A stretch of DNA of 64,000 nucleotides from Epichloe hybrida (lineage: Eukaryota; Ascomycota; Sordariomycetes; Hypocreales; Clavicipitaceae): contig JAFEKR010000029.1 of the NCBI GenBank assembly GCA_019022495.1, positions 1 through 64,000 on the forward strand, read 5' to 3'. The notes under the pieces were generated by a model. That model did not search any database, was not told where the DNA came from, and worked only from the letters and a program-made list of their open reading frames with translations. How positions within the stretch are numbered: the stretch's first letter is position 1; every line of letters begins with the position of its first letter. Position numbers and translations under genes: made by a program. This document shows positions 21,500-33,547 of this stretch, in pieces.

Positions 21500-22861
21500 A
21501 TGGTTCATGCCTCCCTGCGTCTGGCTGTCGCCACCTTGGCGGCCGTCGCCAGCGCTGTTCCTGCCGCTTTGTTGGTGGAGAGAGCTGGCCCTGTGCTGCC
21601 CAGCAAGGACTCGTTCTACGCTGTTCCCGACAACGTCGACCAGGCCAAGCCAGGCGCCATTCTCAGGCAGAGGAAGACGCCGTACCCCGTTGCGACATTC
21701 GGTCTCGCTCCGGTCAGACTCGACGCCAGCCATCAGATTCTGTATCGAACGACTGACAGCTTCGGCAATGCGACCGCCACCGTCTTGACCGTTTTGGTCC
21801 CCGACAAAGCCGACTATAACAAGGTGCTGTCGTACCAGGTGGCCGAGGACGCAGCCTCGCTGGATTGCGCCCCGTCGTATGCGGTGCAGTTACTATCTGC
21901 CACGGGACCGCTGCTGGGCACTCTCGTCACACAAGCTGAGCTCCTTCTCATCGAAGCCTCCCTCGAGCAGGGCTGGGTTGTCATCATTCCCGATTTCCAA
22001 GGGCCAAACGCCGCCTATCTGGCCAACGCCCTGGCCGGGCACGCCACCCTCGATGGCATCCGCGCTGCCTTGAACTCTGCATCCACGACCGGCATCTCGG
22101 AGAAGCCTACCATCGCCATGTGGGGTTACTCTGGCGGCAGCGTAGCCACAAACTGGGCTGCGGAACTGCAGCCGCAGTACGCCCCTGAGCTCGAGATTGC
22201 CGGGGCAGCTGTCGGCGGCACCGTGCCGGACATCACTAGCGTCGTCAAGAGCGTCAACAAGAGCTTCCTGGCCGGGTTGATCCCGACCGGCATCCTGGGT
22301 CTCACTTTTGAGTACCCCCACCTGAAGAGCGTTGTTGCCGAGCACGTCAAGCCGGCCTACTCGGCCAAGCTATACAAGACCCAGACGCAATGTTTTGTCG
22401 CCAACGTGGCCGAGTTTGCCTTCCAGGACGTCGTCGGCATGTTCGACGACCCGCAGTTGATCTACCGGGATCCCATCATCACCCGAATCCTCCGGGACAA
22501 CGCGTTTGGCCGCAAGACGCCCACGATCCCCCTGTACTGGTATAAATCAGCGAACGACCAAGTCAGCCCCATCGCGGACTCGGATGCCGTGGTAGACACG
22601 TACTGCGCGAACGGGGCCAGCGTCGAGTACGTGCGAGACTTTGCCTCGGATCACGGTAGCGAGGCTCTCCTTGGGGCGCCAGAGGCACTTCGCTGGCTGA
22701 AGGGCGTCATGGATGGAAACAGGCCCGGGGCAGGATGCTCCAAGAAATCGGTGTTTTCGTCTTGGGCCGATATTGCTACCCTGAAGATTCTCTCCAAGGT
22801 GCTTAATGATGCTTTCTTGGATTTGCTTGGTAAAAATGTTGAGCCCATTTTGTTTGGCTAG
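21500..22861 (+). CDS. Secreted lipase (secretory lipase family, LIP)
   Basis: Extracellular alpha/beta-hydrolase of the PF03583-type secretory lipases, which hydrolyse triacylglycerols and esters. 453 aa, intronless. Signal peptide at residues 1 to about 20 (MVHASLRLAVATLAAVASAV). The nucleophile is Ser211 in GYSGGS, the acid is probably Asp353 in SANDQVSP, and the histidine is His385 in SDHGSEALLG. A Cys pair and SKKSVF tail are typical. The ATG at 21500 is chosen because it gives the signal peptide; the same frame is open back to 21137. Substrate range cannot be inferred; such enzymes are often expanded in host-associated fungi. Confidence 0.87.
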   Translation: MVHASLRLAVATLAAVASAVPAALLVERAGPVLPSKDSFYAVPDNVDQAKPGAILRQRKTPYPVATFGLAPVRLDASHQILYRTTDSFGNATATVLTVLVPDKADYNKVLSYQVAEDAASLDCAPSYAVQLLSATGPLLGTLVTQAELLLIEASLEQGWVVIIPDFQGPNAAYLANALAGHATLDGIRAALNSASTTGISEKPTIAMWGYSGGSVATNWAAELQPQYAPELEIAGAAVGGTVPDITSVVKSVNKSFLAGLIPTGILGLTFEYPHLKSVVAEHVKPAYSAKLYKTQTQCFVANVAEFAFQDVVGMFDDPQLIYRDPIITRILRDNAFGRKTPTIPLYWYKSANDQVSPIADSDAVVDTYCANGASVEYVRDFASDHGSEALLGAPEALRWLKGVMDGNRPGAGCSKKSVFSSWADIATLKILSKVLNDAFLDLLGKNVEPILFG

Positions 22862-23556
22862 GAAAATATATGAGACTCATGTAGATATGTAGATGTGAAG
22901 ATGTGTATATGCGTCAATCAATGCCTACTAGTGTTGGTACTGTCTTGTTGCCACTGGAATTGCTGCTGGATGTGCTAGTATAGCTGCCGTTAAATCTGTT
23001 AAAATGCTAACTAGCCAGGCATGGGTCCTTGAGATATTGAAAGACCTGGTTTCTTGAAGGCAAGGTCTTCCTAGAGATGCCACAGGTTTAGCGCTAATGA
23101 TCTTGCTTATAAAGCCGCTGTAATCGCTGTTTCTCGCACTGATCTAGCTGGTGTAAGGGAAGCATTATAGCGAGCTTTATTGGGTTCGTGAGGAAGCTGC
23201 ATAGGGGGCCGTCGATCGAGATTGACGAATTCGTCAGAATGACGGTCGGGACGAAGGTCAACGGATACTTGTCAATCCTAGCACGTAACACATACAGCCT
23301 CAGATGGGCTGCTAGGACCCGCGTCCTGATTGGCTCGTGCACGGCGCAAGAATAATGACCCGATCCAACTCCGGGAACCCACCACAACGCTGCCCCGAAT
23401 CCTGACGTGCAGTATTACACAGGAACAGAACGGGTCATAACCATCTCGACGACTTCCCTCAGCCCTCGAGCCATTGACCCCGAGCAAGAGGCTCTCCAGG
23501 AGGATCTCCAGCTCATCCTCTTGCCTTCTTTCGCCCCCCACCTCCGCTCTATCCCA
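22862..23556. other. Intergenic / 5' region of complex I gene
   Basis: About 700 bp. Contains the second copy of the 33-bp dispersed repeat (23259-23291). The frame of the downstream gene is open from 23407 but the mitochondrial presequence begins at 23557. Nothing else recognised. Confidence 0.5.
23259..23291 (+). repeat. 33-bp dispersed repeat, copy 2
   Basis: Partner of 10966-10998 (3 mismatches), same orientation, 266 bp upstream of the start of the complex I 49 kDa gene. Confidence 0.5.
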
Positions 23557-25127
23557 ATGGCTTCCTCCCTGCAGAGACTCGCTGGTCGAGCCCGGCGATT
23601 GCCACTACGACCAGCAATCTTACATGTTGCCGCTCGCCCGTTCTCCTCGACATGCTTCCGAAAATACGCCACCCCCGAACCTATGGGCACCAGGCTGATC
23701 CCCGTCGACGATGACTTTGCGCACCCAAGCGATCCCTATGGCACCTCCAAGGTTGTTCCTGGCGCCACCAAAAAGTCGCGCGAGAACTCGGTCGAGGATC
23801 GCAAGGTCAGACACTACACTGTCAACTTCGGACCTCAGCATCCTGCCGCACACGGTGTGCTTCGACTCATCCTCGAGCTCAATGGCGAAGAGATCATCCG
23901 TGCTGACCCTCACGTCGGTCTGCTCCACCGTGGCACTGAGAAGTTGATCGAATACAAAACCTACCTCCAGGCTCTTCCTTACTTCGACCGATTGGATTAC
24001 GTTTCCATGATGACCAATGAGCAATGTTTTGCTCTTGCTGTCGAGAAGCTTCTCAACATCGAGATCCCTGACCGCGCCAAGTACATTCGAACCCTGTTTG
24101 GAGAAATCACCCGAATTTTGAACCATCTCATGTCTGTTTTGTCTCACGCCATGGACGTAGGTGCTTTGACGCCTTTCCTCTGGGGTTTCGAGGAACGAGA
24201 GAAACTCATGGTGCGTGCGACCAGGGACATGAAAACGTCTCGAAAACGCCTGGGTACTTTGAATCATCATCTAACTCGAATCGCAGGAATTCTATGAACG
24301 TGTCTCTGGTGCTCGTCTCCACGCTGCTTATGTTCGCCCCGGTGGTGTTCACCAGGATATTCCCGCTGGTTTGCTGGACGACATCTACCAATGGGCTACT
24401 CAATTCGGTGATCGTATTGACGAAACCGAGGAAATGCTTACTGATAACCGTATCTGGATCGAGCGATTGAGAGGTGTTGGTGTTGTGTCTGCTGCTGACG
24501 CCCTGAATCTTTCATTCTCTGGTGTCATGTTGCGAGGCTCTGGTGTTCCTTGGGATATCCGAAAGAGTCAGCCGTACGACGCCTACGATAAAGTCGAGTT
24601 CGACGTCCCCGTCGGCGCCCATGGCGATTGCTATGACCGATATCTTTGCAGAATGGAGGAATTCCGCCAGTCTCTGCGCATCATTCACCAGTGCCTGAAC
24701 CAGATGCCTGCAGGCCCCGTTCGCGTTGAGGACTACAAGGTATCACCTCCTCCTCGTACTGCAATGAAGGAGAACATGGAGGCTTTGATCCATCATTTTC
24801 TTCTCTACACCAAGGGTTACGCCGTTCCTCCTGGCGAGACTTATTCCGTCATCGAGGCTCCCAAGGGAGAGATGGGTGTCTATGTCGTCTCTGATGGCAG
24901 CGAGCGTCCTTACAGATGCCACATCCGTGCTCCCGGTTTCGCTCACTTGGGTGGTTTCGACCACGTTTGCAAGGGCCACTTGTTGGCCGACGCCGTCGCT
25001 GTGATTGGTACCATGGATTTGGTGTTTGGTAAGTCCGGCCCCCCTTCCCCCCCCCTTGTCATCCTCTCTTCTGTTTTCTCTTCCTACACGCGACTAACAT
25101 TTGAATACAGGCGAGGTCGATCGATAA
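23557..25127 (+). CDS. nuo-49: NADH:ubiquinone oxidoreductase 49 kDa subunit
   Basis: Core subunit of mitochondrial complex I (NDUFS2/NuoD), part of the quinone-binding site. Exons 23557-24210, 24287-25028 and 25111-25127 give 470 aa. An Arg-rich mitochondrial presequence covers residues 1 to about 38 ([16 protein letters not shown]). Family blocks: [39 protein letters not shown], the [11 protein letters not shown] block and the tail [12 protein letters not shown]. The last exon is only 17 nt and supplies the conserved EVDR end. Clean donor/acceptor pairs; all phases agree. Ends 270 bp from the stop of convergent COQ6; that gap holds nothing notable. Confidence 0.96.
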
Positions 25128-25397
25128 AGTGTTTGGGAGGATAGGAGCAAATGTCAATTAAACCTTTTTCTTTTGTCTGTCGTCATAGCTGGCTTGGAGA
25201 ACCCGTAAATACTCCGCAGATGTGTCCTTTTTTCAAGCCTTTCCAGTAGTCTTGTGTCCACTTGTGGTGATTTACTGTGCTGCATACGGAAAGAGCAAGC
25301 TCAAAGCCTCTTCTGAAGCCTGCTTCCCTATAACAGTTGCCGTTCATGCCGTTATTTTACATACTTCTATCGTACAATTATCTAGCTTTGTGTCTTT

Positions 25398-26943
25398 TTA
25401 CACGATCTTGATTCCAGTGCCAGAAGCCTGCTCCATGAAAAACTTCTTTAGCGGTGACAGCGCATTGACGGCCTGCAGACCAACAGATCGAAGACCAACC
25501 AATGGTCCACTCTCAACAGAGTAGAGCTTGTGCAGTTTATCACACACGCCGAGTATGACGTGATTGGCGGCGTATCTCTCGCTATTGTAGCTTTCCAGGG
25601 ACATTTGGGTGCCGAGATCCTGTCCATGAGAAACGGCATATTGGATGCTCTTGACCAGGCTTTGGACATCGCCTTGTCCCTGGTTGAGGCCCTGTCCTGC
25701 AAGCGGGTGGATGGTGTGGGCGGCGTCACCGACCAGGGCAACCCGCTCGCCAATATAAGTATCTGCGTGGCGAAGCTTCAGTGGGAAAGAGGCGATCGTG
25801 CCCTCTTGTACGCCCACGACGGTCTGCGGGACAGATTTCACATCAACAGGCGTGTGCTGGATTCTCCAATCGTACTCCTCCGCTTGGCCCTCGGTCTGTG
25901 AGTGCATGTAGCCTAGGTCGACGGGACTAAGTCGGAAAGCAGCATTCACTGTGGCGATGAAATCCTGCGGAGAGAGCTTTCTCAACAGAGCTACATTCTC
26001 GGGCGTAGTGGTCCACACGAGCGTCGCAAAGTTCCCCGGCAAGGGCAGCATGGCGACGGGTCCGGATGGCAAGAAGCGTTGGTAGGCGACCTTGCTGAAC
26101 TGGCCGCCCCAGCCTTCGCCTTCGATCTGGAGCGTCGCGACGAGACCGTGTCTGCCGTAGTCCCAGCCGCGACTCTGGATACCGGCAAAGGCTCGCACAG
26201 GACTGTTTGCTCCGTCCGCGCCGACGAGAAGCCGCGCAGCCAGAAAGTGGCCACTTGATAAGTGGACAATGGGCCAGTCTCGAAGATCCACATGCTCGGT
26301 CTCTTCTCCGAGATCAATCTTCTCTACTTTCGAGTTGTCGAATAGGCTGACGCCGCCTAGCTCCCTGATTCGACTTAACAACCCCGAGGTCAGGTTCAGG
26401 TTTTCCGCCATGTACGCAATGGTCTTGCTTGGACCCGAGCCCGCTGGCCAGTCGAACTCGATTCGGGCACCAGTGACTCCGTCCCAGACTTGCATTTCGT
26501 GAAAGTCTTGGATCCGATCGCGTTTCATGTGCGACCATGCGCCTATGGCGTTGAGGTACTGTGCTGATGTCGGCGTGAGGGAGCTGCAGCGGTTGGAGAA
26601 CTGGGTGGGTGGGAGAGAGAATGAGGCCGTCTTGGATAGATGCTGCGCCTCGACGAGCGCAACGCGAAGACGAGAGGTGATTGGATCGGCGCCTATTTTG
26701 AAGGGTTAGAATGAGAATCTATGGGGATGCTTAGTTGAGGAGCACATGTTGCTTCGTACGGAGTGCGGCGAGGAGGCTGAGCCCGGCAGGCCCTCCTCCT
26801 ACGCAGACAACATCGTATATGTCGTCTTTTGAAGTCGAATAGAATCGCCTCCACTGTCTGCGAGCTTGGTGGGAGCAGCTTTTACAGGAAAATCGTGACG
26901 GTGTTAGAAGACCCCGCGCTCCTGTCATTATGTTCGGCGTCAT
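25398..26943 (-). CDS. COQ6: Ubiquinone biosynthesis monooxygenase COQ6
   Basis: FAD-dependent monooxygenase that hydroxylates C5 of the ubiquinone ring on the matrix side of the inner mitochondrial membrane. Exons 26943-26760 and 26692-25398, 492 aa. The presequence is Arg/Ser-rich (residues 1 to about 35, RRQWRRFYSTSK). FAD-binding GxGxxG is VVCVGGGPAGLSL near residue 45. The second FAD motif is GDAAHTIHPLAGQGLN near residue 385. Middle motif LVGADGANSPVR is typical of the UbiH/COQ6 family. Convergent with the complex I gene and divergent from SRC1. The intron (26759-26693) has GTACGA donor and TAG acceptor and restores the frame with a conserved Arg. Confidence 0.94.
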
Positions 26944-27280
26944 GTTTGCAAGTCTGGGAACTGGGCTTCCGTGGGGGAACATGGATTTCGAGGTGGGACG
27001 ATAAGTCATGCAAGCTTCGAAAGAAGTACATGTACATGGTCCGTACGGATCCGTATGTACCAGTCCAACTAGCAGCAAGACGCCACATGTGGCTAGAGAA
27101 GCCTCAGCCACGGCTTGTCCATTCAAGTGAGTTGCCACAGACAACGGCACTATTATGTTGCGTCAGTGGATCTCTGGCCTCCGATCAACAACATTCGACG
27201 ACATTCGACAACAGCGTCAATGTTTTTCCCGCATCTCAGGCTTCCTTGCAATAGCGTTGACGAGTGAGTGATCGTGTTTG

Positions 27281-27342
<62 letters not shown>

Positions 27343-27632
27343 CCTACGGACCGACTACTCCGTAGAAGCTCATTATTATCGAGAGCCTCTCTTTCTGCGG
27401 CCACCTCGACGACCTGCATCCCCCTTCAGGCCAATCCAACGTCGGCCTAAGGTACGACTATCCTCGGCTGCCTTGTTGCCTTTGTTTCAGCCGCGCATGC
27501 CGTCACATTCAGCCAGCTTTGATCGCAACGGTTTCCGACCTGCGTCGCGCTCTCACGCCTACTGTGCCCTGGTGTTCTTGGCAGTAAGCAGAAACTAAGC
27601 ATTGTCAATAGTCAAGGCATCACTCTCCCGCC
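26944..27632. promoter_or_regulatory. Divergent promoter region COQ6 / SRC1
   Basis: About 690 bp between divergent starts. Contains overlapping palindromic GTACGGA/TCCGTAC elements at 27041-27060 and a (CA)29 microsatellite at 27284-27341. Confidence 0.5.
27284..27341. repeat. (CA)29 microsatellite
   Basis: Pure CA dinucleotide run of about 58 nt in the SRC1 5' region. Open frames across it are artefacts of the repeat. Likely polymorphic in length between strains. Confidence 0.95.
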
Positions 27633-29859
27633 ATGGCTGATGTCGACGACTATCTTCAAGAGGGATTCGATCCCCGCACCGTGACTGTGCCACGGCTGCG
27701 ATCTATCCTTGTCACGCACAACGTGGACTATCCCTCTACAGCAAAGAAAAGTCAGCTGGTTGAACTCGTCAATGACCATGTTCTTTCACAAGCCTCCAAG
27801 CTTCGAGCACAAAAACTCAAAGCGAAAAGATCCAGTCTGGGTTTCATCAATGCTGGTAGTGCCGACGATTCCAACGTTTGGGACGAGCAAGAGCCGCGCT
27901 CGCGGCAATCATCTTCTCGCAGGTCGTTGTCGCCGAGGAAGAGCTCCGGGAAAATAAAGGCTGAACATGAGGAAACTGAGGCAAATATTCTACGCAGCCC
28001 ACGAAAGCGAAGCTCGCGATCTGCCAGCCGACAGCTGTCTCATGTCGATGATGATGATGGCACCGCTTCGGTCGCGTCCAAGTCGACGCGTCGAACGAGC
28101 AGAAGGATTTTGACACCGCAAATAAAGTCAGAATCGGAGCCGGAGGAAGAGGCAGAGGACTATCCGGCATATGCAGACCATTCAAATGAGTATGCTGAGG
28201 CACCGGGTGAGGACGATGATGACGAGCATGATGAAAGTGTCTTCACCGATGATAATCCTTTCCAAAGTGGCGGTAGCTCCCCTCCACCAACAGCCACCCC
28301 AAAGAATCGACGGCAGACACTCGATGAAGATGTCTCAAAGAATGCGCAATCTGCTCGGAGGCGTACGGACGGCTTCTTTGATAAGCCCAAGAAGTCGCGA
28401 ACATCTGAGATATTTAGCCCAAAGTTGCGCCAGAGAAGCCCGGAGTTTGCTTTGGAGCCTGGCGAGGAGTTCACTGTCGATGAGCAGCTGGAGCTTGAAG
28501 ATGCCCAGAAGAGCGGTAGAGCCGTAGTGACTTCGCGGAAAAATCGCAAACCAGCCCGCCCAACTGGCATTTTGACGCCTATTTTCGTTCTTCTCATGGC
28601 GCTTCTTGGTGCGTATGGAGCATGGTATCGACAGGAGAAGCTGGCTGTAGGATATTGCGGGCTTGGAAGACCAGCCAAGCACCTTTTACCACCCGAAATT
28701 GCCGTTCCTGACGTTCTGGTTTCTCTTATTGAGCCGCAGTGCGAGCCATGCCCGCAAAATGCCTATTGCTACGAAGGATTTGCCGTCAGATGCGTTTCCG
28801 GTTTCCTTCAGAGGCCACATCCTTTGTCCTTGGGAGGACTTGTCCCTCTTCCTCCTACTTGTGAGCCGGACAGCGAACAAGAACGACGGGTTCAAGCTGT
28901 CGCTGACAAAGCTGTGGAAGAGCTCCGGGAACGGCGTGCCAAGTACGAATGTGGTGACTTGGTTGATGACGCTGGCCACCAGGAAAATTCTCCCGCGATC
29001 GCCGAGGCAGAGCTCAAAGAAGCCGTCAGCAAGAGAAGGAACAAAAGACTGAGCAACAAGGAGTTTGATGACCTGTGGGACAAAGCCATTGGCAAGGTGA
29101 CCACGAGAGATGAAGTTGAGGTCCAGATGGAAGCAACCAAGTAAGTTTACACGAGTATAGTCTTCACATGCGGAACAAGCGCAGGCGATTCCCCCCGCGC
29201 TGCTCATCCCCTATGCTGCAAACATATTCTCTGACACATCAACTAATCAGATCCGACATTGACCCAACAGACCGCCCGGTTCCGCCGATCTTTCAGTCAG
29301 AAAGCTCTCGTCCACCTCTCTCGCTCGCCTTCCGCTCGCCTGCGCCGTCAAGCGATCAATCTGGCTCAGACTGGCAAGATATCGACTCGCAATTGGACTT
29401 TTGATTTCACTGACTTTCGGCACTTTTTACCTTCGTTCACGATACCGTCGTCACATCGAAACATCTGCACAGGTCCCAGCTCTTGTAGATTTGGTGCTGG
29501 GACGACTGGCAAACCAGCGTGAGCTCGGAGAAGAGGATCTCGACGACCCATGGCTTTTCTTGCCTAACCTGAGAGACGATGTTCTCCGCAGTATACACAC
29601 TCTGTCTGAGAGGGATCACATTTGGCAACGGGTCAGAGCTGTTGTAGAACAAAACAGCAACGTCCGAACAAGTCAAAGAGAAGGTCGCAGTGGAGAAGTC
29701 GGCCGTGCATGGGAGTGGATTGGGCCTACGAAAGGTGAAGGAGCCAGGAGACGCCGTAGTGGTAGAGTCTCCTCGGCACCAGAGACCAAGGAAGAGACGC
29801 CTGATGCCAAAGGCATGACTGAGGTTAAAAGATGGGAAGAGTCGAGGCCCATTTACTGA
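27633..29859 (+). CDS. SRC1: Inner nuclear membrane protein Src1/Heh1 (LEM/MAN1 type)
   Basis: Tethers chromatin and rDNA to the inner nuclear membrane. Exons 27633-29140 and 29271-29859, 698 aa. A HeH (SAP-like) domain at residues about 8-50 (YLQEGFDPRTVTVPRLRSIL) is followed by a long acidic/Ser-rich nucleoplasmic linker with basic patches that may act as nuclear signals. The first TM is GILTPIFVLLMALLGAYGAW (about residue 311-330). A luminal MSC/MAN1 Cys-rich part follows (CEPCPQNAYC). The second TM is LAIGLLISLTFGTFYL (about residue 542). The C-terminal winged-helix-like segment ends the protein. The intron (29141-29270) uses GTAAGT and the ACAG acceptor at 29270; an earlier CAG at 29250 leads to a stop. 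Confidence 0.92.
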
Positions 29860-30311
29860 ATATTGAATTGGATTGTTGGAGGGCGGTTCGAGATGAGAAT
29901 TGTACTATTATACCGTAATTGGAGTGTGGTCCATAACTACAACTCTTCAGACATACACGAGATGCATAGTCGAGCTGAAAGTATGAGGTCGTGCGGCATT
30001 GAGTGGCACACGTTTTCTTTTAAAACCAGAATGTCAATATGAGCAGACGATATATGTGGCAGCTCCGTCAGACTCATTCCGAGTGTCTGCCCTTTCGTAG
30101 TGTAAGTAAAGCCCATTGGATTCATCTATTACGGCAGATTCACACGGGACACATTGAGAAATGAGGACAGTCACAAACAGAGCAAATGGAACATTTAGTC
30201 AAAGTCATTTGAAGACTCTCGTCTCTCGATTTAATCGGCTATTGCACAGGTGTGTCTATATGCACAGAGTGTTGTAACAAAAGGAAACGGTAGTACGTTC
30301 GGAGGGGCCAT
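29860..30311. other. Intergenic between convergent SRC1 and ATP4
   Basis: About 450 bp serving as two 3' ends; nothing recognised. Confidence 0.5.
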
Positions 30312-31314
30312 CTATTGGGCTTTGGAAGAGACAATTTCTGTGGTAGGTATCTGTTAGCAAGTCAAGAACCAATAAACAAACATGGGCACCAAAGTTGTGA
30401 GCAGATGTGGCATCTCGAAACGTACTCTCAACATCAGCAACGCTCTGCTGCAGGATCTGCTGCAGGACCTTTGGGTTCTCCAGCTCCTTCTGAACCTTGG
30501 CAATAATGGAGGCAGCAAGCTCCTTCTGCTGACGCTGCTTAACCTGGCCCTCGTAGCGGACCCAGGAGTCGAGTACGGCCTTGGCTTCGGCAGCCAGGGC
30601 GGTCTGCTGCTCGAGCTCGTAGGCCTTGGCCTCGAGCTTGGCGGTTTCCTGAACGAACGCAATTGCATCAGTACAACTGTTTCGATGCTCGGAACGTCTT
30701 TGTCCCTTTGCGTAGAATTTGCAAAAAAAAAAAAAAAAGATTCCTTCGTTATTCCATTACCTTGGAAACCTCGAAGAGCGCCTTGGTGATGTCAACAACA
30801 CCAGTCATCTGCCGAACGTCCTCGATACGTCCCTTGACGGCCTCGGTGTGGTCGGCACGAGCGCTGTTGAGGATGTTCTTGATCTTCTCGTTCTGGCTCT
30901 CAGCCCACTCCTTGTAGCCGGGGCCACCGTACTTGATGAGCCCACCCCAGACAGCCAACAGGCAGATGGCCACGATGGTTTCCTCGTTCATGACGTAGTA
31001 CTCATTGCTGATGGCGTAGATGCTCAGACCAGCCGCGCTGCTGAGGAAAGCGGTCTTGCTGAGGAGGTTGCTTCCGGGAAGGGAGTCGATGATGCTCTGA
31101 GCCTTCTTCTTGGGGTCCTCGGCCGGGACGTTGCTGGCGTGGCGGGCGGCGGCGGCGGCGGCGGACAGCGCAGGGACGACTCGGCGAGCGAGGGCAGGTC
31201 GGAGAAGGGGAGCGCCTACAGGATTGCGTCAATTGGGGCCTCGAATCGGTTGACGAACCGCTGCCTGTGGGATCAAAACGTACCAACAGCGCTTCGCGCC
31301 AAGCGGGAGGCCAT
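30312..31314 (-). CDS. ATP4: ATP synthase subunit 4 (subunit b), mitochondrial
   Basis: Peripheral stalk subunit of F1Fo-ATP synthase in the inner mitochondrial membrane. Exons 31314-31284, 31215-30761, 30648-30426 and 30337-30312, 244 aa, phases consistent. The presequence is Ala/Arg-rich (residues 1 to about 40). Conserved blocks: KKKAQSIIDSLPGSNLLSKT, the paired hydrophobic segments around SNEYYVMNEETIVAICLLAVWGG, then the charged stalk helix (AESQNEKIKNILNSAR onward) to a final KIVSSKAQ. The last exon is 26 nt. A 16-A run on the plus strand lies in the second-last intron at 30722-30737. Divergent from NOC4. Confidence 0.95.
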
Positions 31315-31763
31315 TGTGAGTTATGGATCTGCGATGGGGGTGTCGGGGGCTTGACGTTACTCTGATAGCTCGGAGGTTGAGGTTGAGGTTTTATCGCAAC
31401 TAGTTCGGTAACATATAAATGTCACGTGATAATTTGGAGAAGAGAAGGCATGCAGACATGGTCCATGTTTACCCGAGAATTTTCCATCTGCGCGAGGGGT
31501 ATCGATAACATACCCCTGCACAGATAGGACAGTTGATTGGCTGCTGTTTTCAATGTCCAGCGAAAGTTGTGTGGAGGTCCTTAGTCGAGAGAACAAGATC
31601 TTCACTGACATTTCATGACACTTCCAATTTCGCGTCGAGGGTCCTGCTGCTATTAGAGAGTCATTGGTAAAATTCAAGGACATTTCCATTCAACAGGTCC
31701 AAAATTTTCACCGCAGTACTTGCCTCGTCACATATTCGGCATCAAGAAAAAGCGGCTTTCGAC
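31315..31763. promoter_or_regulatory. Divergent promoter region ATP4 / NOC4
   Basis: About 450 bp between the two divergent ATGs. No motif picked out with confidence. Confidence 0.5.
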
Positions 31764-33547
31764 ATGACCAAGACCACTGTGGAAGGCTTCAAGCGCAAGA
31801 GAGCCTCTGCTGGTGAGAAGCCAGCAAAGAGGCAACGTTCATCCAGCGTCGAGAGCTTTGACCCTAATGCAAAAATTCTTCTCATGGAACAGGGCATTTT
31901 GAATTCAAAGAAAAACTATAACGATATTCCTGCTCTTCTCAAAACAGCGGGACAGTATGGGAATGGTGAGCCCGAGCCCATGCTGGCAGCCGTTGCGCTC
32001 TGCAGAGTTTTCATGCGGCTGCTCGCGCAAGGGTCTCTGATCGCCAAGAATTCATTGTCAGAAAAGGACCTGGTCGTTGTCGGTTGGTTGAAGGACCAAC
32101 TATCTCAGTATAAGGTAGTGCTGCTGAGTCTGCTGGTCGACGAGGAACTCGCTGTCACGGCTCTTACATTGAGTATGCGTTTGCTGCAGGCGGAGGGCCA
32201 GTTCCTGTATGACAAGGAGGAATACTCATTTCCTACCGCTTTCATTGAGAGTATTGTTCGGGTGATACTTCTCTCGGACAATGAGGATGTCCGACGGGCT
32301 TTCATTGAAGAATTTGCGGAGCAGTATGACGATATTCGGTTTTTCACTTTCAAATCTGTCAAGTATGCAGTACCTTTCCACCGCCCCCCCCTTTCTTTCC
32401 GGCAAATCGTCTTGTTTGTATTAATGAAGTATGGTGTAGGAAATTGGTCGACAGCTTAGCACAGGAGGACGCATCTGAAGGCCTCTTCGATAGAGTGTTT
32501 GCCTTGATATCCGCCTTGGACGGCGTACCAGGATGTGCAGATGATCTGGAGGACTTCTATGTCCAAAAACCGTCCAAGAAGTCTCATCCCTTGCGATCAG
32601 TTACTCAACACAAAAGGCAAGGCCAAGACGCATGGCTTGCCTTGATGGGCGTGGTTGACACACAGGATGAGAGGAAGCGTCTGTTGGGGATTGCGTCGAC
32701 AATTATTGCTCCATGGTTCATGAAGCCAGAATTACTGGCAGACTTCCTCACCGACTGCTACAACGCTGGAGGCTCCATGTCTTTGCTAGCACTATCGGGA
32801 GTCTTTTACTTGATTCAGGAGAGAAATTTGGATTATCCGTCATTTTATGCCAAGCTATACTCGTTGCTCGACAGAGATATCTTGCATTCGAAGCACAGAT
32901 CACGATTCTTTCGCCTGCTCGATACCTTCCTGGCGTCTACCCATCTTCCTGCGGCGCTGGTGGCTAGTTTCTTGAAACGATTGTCTCGACTTGCGCTGAG
33001 TGCGCCGCCCAGTGCCATTGCTTTTGTCATCCCATGGATTTACAACATGCTGAAGCGTCATCCCACATGCACGCTAATGCTCCATCGCGTCATCAAGGAC
33101 CCCGAGATACAGCAGCAGATCAAGGACCACGGTTTCAAAGATCCCTTCCTGTCAGAAGAGACTGATCCCGTGGGAACCAAAGCCATTGAAAGCTGTCTGT
33201 GGGAGCTCGTGCAGTTGCAGTCCCACTATCACCCCAACATTGCGACCATTTCCAAGGTCATGTCGGGTCAATTTACCAAGCAATCATACAACATGGAAGA
33301 TTTCCTGGATCATTCTTATGCCTCTGTAAGTGTCAAGCGGGATCCGGAATTAGGTGGCTGTATGCAGAGGACTATCGCTAATTCGATGAAATGCAAGCTT
33401 TTGGAGGCCGAACTGGGCAAGGACGTCAGGAAGGCGCCGGTGGTTGAGTTCCAGATTCCCAAGAGGATATTCCTCCCGCAAGACGACCCAGCATCAGCCC
33501 CTGATAGTTTGCTGGTCAAGCTGTGGGACTTTGGGGAAGCCGCATAG
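31764..33547 (+). CDS. NOC4: Ribosome biogenesis protein Noc4
   Basis: Nucleolar protein that with Nop14 assists 40S subunit assembly and export. Exons 31764-32362 and 32440-33547, 568 aa. A basic N-terminus (KRKRASAGEKPAKRQR) suits a nuclear signal. The Noc4/CBF-type helical domain spans residues about 310-510: FYLIQERNLDYPSFYAKLYSLL, SRFFRLLDTFL, then IPWIYNMLKRHP. The HYHPNIATISKVM segment is family-typical. The intron (32363-32439) starts GTATGC and ends GTAG. Confidence 0.93.

Noticed and set aside
27268..27598. His/Thr and Cys/Val repeat proteins over the CA run
   Set aside because: Pure microsatellite translation in all frames.
28160..28678. 172-codon minus-strand frame opposite SRC1
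   Set aside because: Ser-rich shadow of acidic and Ser codons in SRC1; no domain.
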